Assembly (NCBI RefSeq): GCF_004023625.1
Contig: NZ_ML137709.1
Span: 180,991 to 244,990 of the forward strand
Reading direction: 5' to 3'
Length of the DNA stretch: 64,000 nucleotides
DNA from: Streptomyces cavernae
GTDB lineage: Bacteria; Actinomycetota; Actinomycetes; Streptomycetales; Streptomycetaceae
Shown here: positions 44,300 through 51,745 of the stretch, in pieces
How positions within the stretch are numbered: position 1 is the stretch's first letter
How the letters are laid out: each line of letters starts with the position of its first letter
Translations under genes and position numbers: made by a program
The notes under the pieces: model-generated
Seen by the model: only the letters and a program-made list of their open reading frames with translations
Database searches by the model: none
What the model was told of the DNA's origin: nothing

Positions 44300-47173
44300 T
44301 CAGTAGACGGGCAGTGTGCGCGGGCCGAGGTCGTCGCGGACGGGCGGCGGCGCGAGTCGCACGGAGGCGCCGAGCACGGTCAGACCGCGCGGGGCGACGA
44401 CGACCGGCTCGAGATCGACGGAGACGACCTCCGGGTGGTCGTCGACGAGCCGGGAGACGCGCAGCAGCAGTTCCTCCAGCGCGGCCGTGTCGGCCGGTGC
44501 GGAGCCGCGCCAGCCGAAGAGCAGCGGTGCGGTCCGGATCGACCGGACGAGCGAGGCCGCGTCCCGGTCGGTGACCGGGATCAGTCGGTGCGCGGTGTCG
44601 CCCAGCAGCTCCGACGGGGGTCCCGCGAGCCCGAAGGAGAGCACGGCTCCGGCCGCCTGGTCGATGACGGCCCGGACGACGGTGTCGACGCCGCGCGGCG
44701 CCATCGCCTGCACCACCGGGCGCAGTTCCTCGGGCCCTCCGAACAGCTGGGTCAACTCGGCGTAGGTCCGCCGCAGTTGCTCCTCGTCGGCGAGATCGAG
44801 CCGTACGCCGCCCAGGTCGGCGCGGTGTCTGAGGTGCGGGGCGGTGGTCTTGAGCGCGACCGGGTAGCCGAGGGCGCGGGCCGCCTCGGCGGCGGCGTCG
44901 GGGGTGGGCGCGTGCAGTGCCCGCCGTACGGAGATGCCGTACTTGCCGAGCAGAGCGCAGGCCTCGGCGTCCCCGAGCTCCAGTTCGCCCTCGTCGCCGA
45001 GGAGTTCGTCGATCAGCGCGGCGGCCCCGGTCTCGTCGATGTCGTCGTACGCGGGCACCTTGCCCGGCTCGGCTGCGTCGCGCCGCCACTGGGCGTACTT
45101 CACCACTTCGGCCAGGGCCCGGACGGCGCGTTCGGCGGCGGGGTAGGCGGGGATGAACCGAGGTTCGTGGGAGAGGGACTCGCCGGGAATCGGCCCGTCC
45201 GCGGGCGCGGTGGGCGGGCGCTGCGCGGGGGCGCTCGCAAGGCCGGCGGCCTCGGCTTCGGCATCGGCCACGGAAGGGGGCATCTCGTAGCCCGCTTGGG
45301 GTGCGGTGCTCGCGGCGGCGGACAGCGCGTCGGCGAGCCCGCCGAGTTCGACGTGGACGACGAGCACCGGCTTCGACGGAGCCCTGGCCGCCGCCGAGCG
45401 GAGGGCCTCGGCGAGGGCTGCGTCCGCGGCGGAGGTCTCGCTCACGGCCGGGATCGCGGTGACCACCACCGCGTCGCACAGGTCGTCCGCGAGCATCTGG
45501 GAGAGGGCCCGGTGGAAGTCCTCCGCCGAGGCGGCGGTCGTCAGGTCGCGTGGGGGCAGCGGATGCAGCCCCTCGGCGAGGCACGCGTCGTAGGTGAGCA
45601 GCCCCAGCGACTCGGAGTTGCCGAGGATCGCCACCCGGTCGCCGGCGGGCAGGGGCTGCCGTGCGAGCAGCAGCCCCGCGTCGACCAGTTCGGTGATCGT
45701 GTCGACTCGGATCACCCCGGCCTGCCGCAGCAGCGCGGACACGGCCGCGTACGGCAGCCTCGTACCCCGTACGGCGTGGCCCGGGGGTGCCGCCCCGCCG
45801 TGCCGGGCCCCCTGCACCACGACGAGCGGTTTGGCGGCGGCCGTACGCCGGGCGAGCCGGGTGAACTTGCGCGGATTGCCGATGGATTCGAGGTACATCA
45901 GGACGACGTCGGTGTCGGGGTCCTCGAACCAGTACTGGAGCACGTCGTTGCCCGACACGTCCGCGCGGTTGCCGGAGGAGACGAACGTCGAGACGCCCGT
46001 GACCCCGGTGACGCCGCCGCCCCGCCGGTGCAGCCGGGACAGCAGCGCGATGCCGATCGCGCCGGACTGCGCGAACAGCCCGGTGCGCCCGGGCCGGGGC
46101 ATCTCGTTGGCGAGCGAGGCGTTGAGCCGCACTCCCGGGGAGGTGTTGATGACGCCGAAGGCGTTGGGGCCGATGATGCGCATCCCGTATGTCCGCGCCT
46201 GGCGCACCAGTTCGCGCTGGCGCTCCCGGCCTTCGGGTCCGCTCTCGGCGTAGCCCGCGGAGATCACGACGAGCCCCTGCACTCCGTGTTCGCCGCATTC
46301 GGTGACCACTTCGGGTACCTGCTCTGCGGGTACGGCGACGACCGCGAGGTCGACAGGTTCGGCGATCTCGCGCACGGAGCGGTGCGCGGGCACTCCGTCG
46401 AGTTCCTTCCAGTCGGCCGGAAACGCCCGGTTCACGGCGTACACCCGGCCGGTGAAGCCGGCCTCCAGGAGGTTGTCCAGCAGGCTGCGGCCCACTCCGC
46501 CAGGGGTGCGGCCCGCTCCGACGACGGCGACCGAGCCCGGAGCCAGCAGCCGCTGCACGGAGCGCGCCTCCGCCCGCTGCTCCCGCGCACGCTGAACGGC
46601 GAGCGAGCGGTCGGTGGGCTCCAGGTCGAACTCCAGGCGGACCACGCCGTCTTCGAAGCTGCGCTTCTGGGTGTAACCGGCGTCCGTGAACACCTTGATC
46701 ATCTTGGTGTTGGCGGGCAGCACCTCCGCGGCGAACCGGCGGATGTCGCGCTCCCGGGCGACGGCCGCGATGTGTTCGAGGAGTGCGGAGGCGACGCCGC
46801 GGCCCTGGTGTGGGTCCTGCACCAGGAAGGCGACCTCGGCCTCGTCCGCGGGGGCGGAGGCGGCCATGCCGTCGGCGTTGATGCGGTCGTAGCGTACGGT
46901 GGCGATGAACTCGCCGCCCACCGTGGCCGCGAGGCCGACCCGGTCCACGAAGTCGTGGTGGGTGAAGCGGTGGACGTCTTTCGCGGACAGGCGGGGGTAG
47001 GGAGCGAAGAAGCGGTAGTACTTCGACTCGTCCGAGACCTGTTCGTAGAAGCTGACCAGACGGTCGGCGTCCTCGGCGGTGATGGGTCTGATGCGTGCCG
47101 TACCGCCGTCGCGCAGCACCACGTCGGCCTCCCAGTGGTCGGGATACGCGTGGCGGTCCGGCGGAGTCTGCAT
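44300..47173 (-). CDS. Bifunctional GNAT / acyl-CoA-synthetase-like protein lysine acetyltransferase (Pat type)
   Basis: This 957-residue protein has an N-terminal GNAT acetyltransferase domain (residues about 15-175, VAFLVQDPHQGRGVASALLEHIA). It is followed by a CoA-binding domain (RLLAPGSVAVVGAGRTPGGVG), a succinyl-CoA-synthetase-like flavodoxin domain (SGAIGIALLSRLHRRGGG, SSGNRADVSGNDVLQYW) and an ATP-grasp domain at the C-terminus (YGISVRRALHAPT, PVALKTTAPHLRHRADLGGV). The GNAT domain is N-terminal, as in the S. lividans enzyme and opposite to the enterobacterial Pat/Pka order. Such enzymes acetylate and inactivate acyl-CoA synthetases. ATG 47173 begins at the GNAT domain. Confidence 0.92.
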   Translation of the reverse strand: MQTPPDRHAYPDHWEADVVLRDGGTARIRPITAEDADRLVSFYEQVSDESKYYRFFAPYPRLSAKDVHRFTHHDFVDRVGLAATVGGEFIATVRYDRINADGMAASAPADEAEVAFLVQDPHQGRGVASALLEHIAAVARERDIRRFAAEVLPANTKMIKVFTDAGYTQKRSFEDGVVRLEFDLEPTDRSLAVQRAREQRAEARSVQRLLAPGSVAVVGAGRTPGGVGRSLLDNLLEAGFTGRVYAVNRAFPADWKELDGVPAHRSVREIAEPVDLAVVAVPAEQVPEVVTECGEHGVQGLVVISAGYAESGPEGRERQRELVRQARTYGMRIIGPNAFGVINTSPGVRLNASLANEMPRPGRTGLFAQSGAIGIALLSRLHRRGGGVTGVTGVSTFVSSGNRADVSGNDVLQYWFEDPDTDVVLMYLESIGNPRKFTRLARRTAAAKPLVVVQGARHGGAAPPGHAVRGTRLPYAAVSALLRQAGVIRVDTITELVDAGLLLARQPLPAGDRVAILGNSESLGLLTYDACLAEGLHPLPPRDLTTAASAEDFHRALSQMLADDLCDAVVVTAIPAVSETSAADAALAEALRSAAARAPSKPVLVVHVELGGLADALSAAASTAPQAGYEMPPSVADAEAEAAGLASAPAQRPPTAPADGPIPGESLSHEPRFIPAYPAAERAVRALAEVVKYAQWRRDAAEPGKVPAYDDIDETGAAALIDELLGDEGELELGDAEACALLGKYGISVRRALHAPTPDAAAEAARALGYPVALKTTAPHLRHRADLGGVRLDLADEEQLRRTYAELTQLFGGPEELRPVVQAMAPRGVDTVVRAVIDQAAGAVLSFGLAGPPSELLGDTAHRLIPVTDRDAASLVRSIRTAPLLFGWRGSAPADTAALEELLLRVSRLVDDHPEVVSVDLEPVVVAPRGLTVLGASVRLAPPPVRDDLGPRTLPVY

Positions 47174-47261
47174 GGGGCCCAGCGTACGGCTCGGGTCCGA
47201 CAATGGTGCGGCAGCCTCAGGCTCGGAAGGCGTGGCCGTCCCGGCGCCGGGCGGCCGCCGC

Positions 47262-47400
47262 TCCGGGTGAGGTGCGCAGCCGTTCCGGGCGACGGGGCGC
47301 CGCTGTCCCGGGTGACTGGGCGCCGCCCGTCCGGGGTGACGGTCGTCGTCGTCCCGGGTTCCGGGCCGCCCTCGTCTCGGGTTCCGGAGCGTGGGTGTCC
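47262..47400. repeat. Degenerate tandem repeat, about six copies of 22-24 bp
   Basis: Units start with TCCGGG or TCCCGGGTGAC and continue with GGGCGCCGC-like sequence. It occupies most of the 335-bp gap between the divergent Pat-type and ptsH genes. Confidence 0.65.
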
Positions 47401-47467
47401 CACCCACCGGAGCGCAGCCGTCTCAGGTGGCGAACCCGTGTCCCGCACCTGCCGCAGGGTGTGGAAC

Positions 47468-47483
47468 AATGGTCTAGACAACT
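47468..47483. promoter_or_regulatory. DasR-responsive element (dre) upstream of ptsH
   Basis: AATGGTCTAGACAACT matches the dre consensus AGTGGTCTAGACCACT at 14 of 16 positions and ends 26 bp before the ATG. DasR is the GntR-family regulator that responds to GlcNAc-derived phosphates and controls PTS genes in Streptomyces. Confidence 0.82.
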
Positions 47484-47508
47484 TCGAGATACTGAAGGGC
47501 AGCATCAC

Positions 47509-47790
47509 ATGGCCGAGCGTCGCGTCAACGTCGGGTGGGCCGAGGGCCTGCACGCCCGCCCCGCCTCCATCTTCGTCCGCGCGGCCACGGCGGCCGGCGT
47601 CCCCGTGACGATCGCCAAGGCCGACGGCAACCCCGTCAACGCCGCTTCGATGCTCGCGGTCCTCGGCCTGGGGGCTCAGGGCGGCGAAGAGATCGTCCTG
47701 GCCTCGGACGCGGAGGGCGCGGACGCCGCCCTCGACCGTCTGGCTAAGCTCGTCTCGGAGGGGCTCGAGGAGCTTCCCGAGACGGTCTGA
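47509..47790 (+). CDS. ptsH: Phosphocarrier protein HPr
   Basis: This 93-residue HPr passes phosphate from enzyme I to sugar-specific EIIA domains of the phosphotransferase system. The phospho-accepting His15 is in EGLHARPAS, and NAASMLAVLGLGA is the second conserved region. A dre operator precedes it, in line with control by DasR and GlcNAc. A perfect 17-bp terminator follows. A GntR-type gene of another subfamily converges from the right. Confidence 0.95.
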   Translation: MAERRVNVGWAEGLHARPASIFVRAATAAGVPVTIAKADGNPVNAASMLAVLGLGAQGGEEIVLASDAEGADAALDRLAKLVSEGLEELPETV

Positions 47791-47805
47791 GTGACGAGGC
47801 ACCCT

Positions 47806-47855
47806 GCGGCGGAGCCGCGTCGGCCGGATGACGGCGACGCGGCTCCGCCGCTTTT
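47806..47855 (+). terminator. 17-bp perfect-stem terminator after ptsH
   Basis: GCGGCGGAGCCGCGTCG (47806-47822) pairs exactly with 47835-47851 and is followed by TTTT. It starts 15 bp after the ptsH stop. Confidence 0.95.
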
Positions 47856-48025
47856 ACGGGTTTTCCCACCGGCTTCGGATCCGCACACCGAGCAGTGTGG
47901 AAATTGCAGAGCGGCTGCACACCAATAGCGCGTGCACCGCAAAGAGAACGCCGAACGGAACACAAGAAATTCGGGCAGCAGAAAAAGGCCCCACCGAATA
48001 TCTCTCTTTGTATACGGCGCTTCTG

Positions 48026-48721
48026 TTAATGCCGGAGGCCCACCGTGTTTACGGAATGTTGCGAAGTTCTCACACGGTCCGTCCGCTCCCCCCGGCCGGC
48101 GAAGCGCAGCCGGTGCGCGGCCGTGGCCCGCTCGGTGTGCAGGGCGGTGATCGACCGGGCCCGTTCACTGTCCCCGCGCGCCACCGCGTCCACGATCGCC
48201 CCGTGCTCCGCCCAGGACTCGGCGGGCTGAGCCGGCGCCTCGACCGCGTACATCCAGGCGATCTTGTGGCGCAGCTGGGCAAGGGTGGAGGTCAGCGCGG
48301 GACTTCCGGAGGCCTGCGCGAGCGTTTCGTGGAACCAGCCGCCCAGGGAGCGCAGATCCTCGCTGTTGCCCCGCCTGGCCCGCTCCTGGCCCAGCCTGAC
48401 CAGACCGCGCAGCACCTTCAGATGGGCCTCTGTGCGGCGCTGGGCGGCCCGCGCGGCGCCCAGCGGCTCCAGCAGCATGCGCATCTCCAGCAGGTCGCCG
48501 GCCTCCTGCTCGGTGGGCTCCGCGACGCACGCGCCCGCGTGCCGACGGGTCACCACGAAGCCCTCGGCCTCGAGGGTGCGCAGCGCCTCGCGCACGGGGA
48601 CGCGGGAGACGCCGTAGCGCCGAGCCAGCAGTTCCTCGGTGAGCCGGCTGCCGCGCTCGTAGACACCCGCGACGATGTCATCACGGATCGCCGTGCATAC
48701 CGAGTGCGCCGGAATACGCAT
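48026..48721 (-). CDS. GntR-family regulator (FadR subfamily)
   Basis: This 231-residue protein has an N-terminal winged helix (VYERGSRLTEELLARRYGVSRVPVREALRTLEAEGFV) and a C-terminal all-helical FCD ligand-binding domain with the metal-binding type residues spread over LGGWFHETLAQ, MYAVEAPAQPAESWAEHGAIV and ALHTERATAAH. The ligand is probably a small organic acid. It is not DasR itself (DasR has a UTRA domain). The 47856-48025 and 48722-48897 flanks are distinctly AT-richer than other gaps. Confidence 0.9.
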   Translation of the reverse strand: MRIPAHSVCTAIRDDIVAGVYERGSRLTEELLARRYGVSRVPVREALRTLEAEGFVVTRRHAGACVAEPTEQEAGDLLEMRMLLEPLGAARAAQRRTEAHLKVLRGLVRLGQERARRGNSEDLRSLGGWFHETLAQASGSPALTSTLAQLRHKIAWMYAVEAPAQPAESWAEHGAIVDAVARGDSERARSITALHTERATAAHRLRFAGRGERTDRVRTSQHSVNTVGLRH

Positions 48722-48897
48722 GACCGGACCTCCGCCTTAATCCCCGTGAAACGTCTTCGATTGACGCTTGTTCAGCAGACTCTATTGCAGAGGACCGGAA
48801 TTTCCGATGGCGGGCCGAAACTCATGGATATTTTTTGGACACCACCCCCGTCCGAACAGGCAGTCGTCCGCCGCATCGGGCGTCGCGCCGAACGCGA

Positions 48898-48924
48898 AGG
48901 CCCCGGCTCGATGAGCCGGGGCCT
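48898..48924 (-). terminator. Terminator after the M23 peptidase gene
   Basis: AGGCCCCGGCTC and its exact complement around a GAT loop, 34 bp beyond the minus-strand stop at 48958. Confidence 0.85.
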
Positions 48925-48957
48925 CGGAAAGCGGTGGGGCGAGCGGGGGAACCCTCG

Positions 48958-49752
48958 TCAGACGTTCACTCCGTGCGAGCGCAGGTACGCGACCGGGTCG
49001 ATGTCCGAGCCGTACTCGGCGCTGGTGCGGGCCTCGAAGTGGAGGTGGGCACCGGTGACGTTGCCGGTCGCTCCGGAGAGGCCGATCTGCTGCCCCGGGG
49101 TCACCGTCTGGCCCACGGAGACGCTGATGGACGACAGGTGGGCGTACTGCGTGTAGGTGCCGTCGTTCATCTTGATCACGATGTTGTTGCCGTACGCGCC
49201 GCCCCAGCCGGCCTCCACGACCGTGCCGGCGCCAACGGAGAGCACCGCGGTGCCGCTGGAGGCGTGGAAGTCGATGCCGGTGTGGCTGCCGGAGGACCAG
49301 ACGGCGCCGCCGGACCCGTAGCTCGTCGAGACGTACGAGCCGCTGATCGGGGACACGAAGGTGTTCAGGCGCTTGCGCTCGGCCTCGCGGGCGGCACGCT
49401 CCTTGGCCTCGCGCTCCTTCTCGGCCTCCTCGGCGGCCTGCTTACGCGCGGCCTGCTCGGCCTGCTTACGCGCGGCGTCCTCGGCCTGCTGGCGCGCGGC
49501 CTCCAAGGCGGCCTGCTCCTGGGCGGCGGCCTGCGCGTCGATCTGCTGGGCGGCCGTGTCGCCGAGAGAGACGACCGGGGTGAGCCCCGTGTCCTCGGGC
49601 GAGGGGGTGCCGTCGGCGGCGAGGGCGGGGGCGGCGAGGGTTCCGATGACACCGGTGGTGGTCAGCGCGGCGAGGCCCGTGACCTGGGCGGTCCGGCGCG
49701 TGGTGGTGCGGGTCGGGCGACGGTGCTTCCCGGTGGCACGGGTGAACGCCAT
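48958..49752 (-). CDS. Secreted M23-family peptidoglycan endopeptidase
   Basis: This 264-residue protein has a signal peptide (about residues 1-46, ending APALAA), a long coiled coil rich in Ala/Glu/Arg (about 65-128) and a LytM/M23 zinc peptidase domain with His157 and Asp161 in HTGIDFH and the H-x-H motif at 236-238 (AHLHFEA). It would cleave peptide cross-links of peptidoglycan outside the cell. A c-di-AMP riboswitch in the leader should switch its expression off at high c-di-AMP, linking wall remodelling to osmotic and potassium signals. Confidence 0.93.
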   Translation of the reverse strand: MAFTRATGKHRRPTRTTTRRTAQVTGLAALTTTGVIGTLAAPALAADGTPSPEDTGLTPVVSLGDTAAQQIDAQAAAQEQAALEAARQQAEDAARKQAEQAARKQAAEEAEKEREAKERAAREAERKRLNTFVSPISGSYVSTSYGSGGAVWSSGSHTGIDFHASSGTAVLSVGAGTVVEAGWGGAYGNNIVIKMNDGTYTQYAHLSSISVSVGQTVTPGQQIGLSGATGNVTGAHLHFEARTSAEYGSDIDPVAYLRSHGVNV

Positions 49753-49774
49753 GAAGGGGGTGGTCCTTTCCTTC

Positions 49775-49925
49775 CCTCTCGCCTACCGGGTTAGCTGACG
49801 GGTTCGGAGCAGGAAGGTCTCCTACGGCCACCCCTCGCAGGGCGTCCGATTCACCCCAGGGACTGCGGTTGGGTCCCCGGCTCCCCTGGCTCGCGCCATG
49901 GGGACTCGGCGATGACTGTCCGGTG
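49775..49925 (-). ncRNA. c-di-AMP (ydaO/yuaA-type) riboswitch in the M23 gene leader
   Basis: Read on the minus strand, the leader contains the conserved blocks of this class in order: GCCGAGTCC, GAGCCGGGGACCCAA, CCTGGGGTGAATCG, GTAGGAGACC and, near the 3' edge, CCGAACCCGTCAGCTAACC followed by CGGTAGGCGAGAGG. It ends about 25 bp before the ATG at 49752. In Streptomyces this class regulates rpf and other cell-wall hydrolase genes. The edges are approximate. Confidence 0.88.
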
Positions 49926-50065
49926 CCGCGGGTGCGGCGCACTGCCTGACGAACAGCCGGACTGACGCTAAGCGGGAGTCCTTTCGAACAGCAAACGAAT
50001 CCCGGTTTTTGTAGCCCACACCACAGAGCAGACAGGTAACTCCTGCACCAATACGGACATTTAAA

Positions 50066-50094
50066 GACCCCGGTGGCTGTGCGCCACCGGGGTC
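50066..50094 (-). terminator. Terminator beyond the M16 operon
   Basis: GACCCCGGTGGC pairs exactly with GCCACCGGGGTC around TGTGC. It lies between the MITE-like element and the riboswitch and would end transcripts coming from the M16 peptidase genes. Confidence 0.82.
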
Positions 50095-50140
50095 CCGGCT
50101 GTGCGAATGAGGTCCGCCGGAGCCCGACGGACGTGTCAAC

Positions 50141-50362
50141 TAGTGCCACGGCAGGCAACGTTTGCCCGGTAAGGAGCGGCGTCCGGTGCGTGCTCTGGGG
50201 GTACCCCCTGCTCGAATAGCTTGGGGGAGTGCCGGCCGGAAGTCCTCGTACTGGACGTACTTGGGCTTTCGGCCGGTGCGGCGAGTGGGGGTCCCCCTGC
50301 TCGAAGAGCTTGAGGGAGTGCCGGGCGACGCGACGGGGCGAACGTTGCCTGTTGCGGCACTA
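50141..50362. mobile_element. 222-bp MITE-like element with terminal inverted repeats
   Basis: The left end (50141-50162, TAGTGCCACGGCAGGCAACG plus TT) and right end (50341-50362) are inverted repeats of 22 bp with three mismatches. CTAG occurs at both outer borders (50140-50143 and 50360-50363), consistent with a 4-bp target duplication. Inside are two direct repeats of about 38 bp around CCCCCTGCTCGAA and GGGAGTGCCGG, roughly 88 bp apart. It has no coding capacity, so it would need a transposase in trans. Its right end supplies the TAG stop of the M16 gene. Confidence 0.85.
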
Positions 50363-51745
50363 GCCCGTCACGACCGTCACTTCGCCGATCCCCAGAGCCT
50401 TGACGGGCTCCGCGATCTGCGCCGCGTCGCCGACCAGGATCGTCACCAGCCGGTCCACCGGGAATGCGCTGACGGCGGCGGCGGTGGCCTCCACCGTGCC
50501 GGTGGCGGCGAGTTGCCGGTAGAGCGTCGCCTGGTAGTCGTCCGGGAGATGCTGCTCGACCTGGTCGGCCAGCGTGCCCGCGACGGCCGCCGCGGTCTCG
50601 AACTTCAGCGGTGCGACGCCCACGAGGTTCTGCACGGCGATGTCGCGCTCGGCGTCCGTCAGTCCCCCGGCGGCGAGCTTGCGCAGCTCGTTCCAGAGGT
50701 CGGCGAGGGCCGGGCCCGTGTTCGGGGTGTCCACGGAGCCGCTGATGGCGAGCATCGCGGCGCCCGTCCCGTCGGGTGCGGAACGCAGCACCTGCCCGAA
50801 CGCCCGCACACCGTAGGTGTAGCCCTTCTCCTCGCGCAGCACCTTGTCCAGGCGCGAGGTGAGGGTGCCGCCGAGGCAGTACGTTCCGAGCACCTGAGCG
50901 GGCCACACGCGGTCGTGGCGGTCCGCGCCCACCCGGCCGATGAGCAGCTGCGTCTGGACGGCGCCGGGACGGTCCACGATGACGACGCGCCCGGTGTCGT
51001 CGGCGACCACCGGCGGAACGGGGCGCGGCTCCCCGGACGAACCCGTCCAGGCACCGAGCGTGTCGGCCAGCAGCGCGTCGAGGTCGGTGCCGGTGAGGTC
51101 GCCGACGACGACCACGGTGGCCGTGGCGGGGCGCACGTGCTTCTCGTAGAAGGCGCGTACGGCCGCGGAGTCGATGCCCGCGACGGTCTCCTCGGTGCCC
51201 TGGCGCGGGCGCGACATGCGCGAGGTGGCCGGGAACAGCTCCTTGGAGAGCTCCTTGGCGGCGCGCCGGCCGGGGTTGGCCATCTCGTGCGGGATCTCGT
51301 CCAGGCGGTTGCGCACGAGGCGCTCGATCTCGCTGTCCACGAAGGCGGGTGCCCTGAGGGCGTCGGCGAGCAGTCCGAGCGCCTTGGGGAGCCTCGACAC
51401 GGGCACTTCCAGGCTCAGGCGGACGCCGGGGTGGTCGGCGTGCGAGTCGAGGGTGGCGCCGCAGCGTTCCAGTTCGGCGGCGAACTCCTCGGCGGAGTGC
51501 TTGTCGGTGCCCTCGGAGAAGGCCCGGGCCATGATCGTGGCGACCCCGTCGAGTCCGGTCGGCTCGGCGTCCAGCGGGGCGTCGAGGTGGATCTCCACGG
51601 CGACGACCTGCTGTCCGGGGCGGTGGCAGCGCAGCACCGTCAGGCCGTTGTCCAGGCTGCCGCGCTCGGGCGCGGGGAACGCCCAGGGCCTGGCCTCGCC
51701 GGGCTGGGGCTGCGGGTGGAACTCCATGCTCACGAGCTCGGTCAC
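50360..51745 (-). CDS. M16-family peptidase, non-catalytic partner
   Basis: This 461-residue protein has the two-lobed M16 fold (FPAPERGSLDNGLTVLRCHRPGQQVVAVEIHLDAPLDAEPTGLDG; RLDKVLREEKGYTYGVRAFGQ with the conserved R-x-Y-region) but the HxxEH zinc motif is replaced (MARAFSEGT). It therefore probably pairs with the catalytic M16 protein encoded just upstream. GTG 51745 overlaps the previous stop by 4 nt. The TAG stop at 50360-50362 coincides with the CTAG border of the MITE-like element. Confidence 0.9.
   Translation of the reverse strand: MTELVSMEFHPQPQPGEARPWAFPAPERGSLDNGLTVLRCHRPGQQVVAVEIHLDAPLDAEPTGLDGVATIMARAFSEGTDKHSAEEFAAELERCGATLDSHADHPGVRLSLEVPVSRLPKALGLLADALRAPAFVDSEIERLVRNRLDEIPHEMANPGRRAAKELSKELFPATSRMSRPRQGTEETVAGIDSAAVRAFYEKHVRPATATVVVVGDLTGTDLDALLADTLGAWTGSSGEPRPVPPVVADDTGRVVIVDRPGAVQTQLLIGRVGADRHDRVWPAQVLGTYCLGGTLTSRLDKVLREEKGYTYGVRAFGQVLRSAPDGTGAAMLAISGSVDTPNTGPALADLWNELRKLAAGGLTDAERDIAVQNLVGVAPLKFETAAAVAGTLADQVEQHLPDDYQATLYRQLAATGTVEATAAAVSAFPVDRLVTILVGDAAQIAEPVKALGIGEVTVVTG

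Noticed and set aside
43637..47608. A very long open frame on the plus strand opposite the Pat-type gene
   Set aside because: It is the antisense shadow of a high-GC gene; codon bias and family matches belong to the minus strand.
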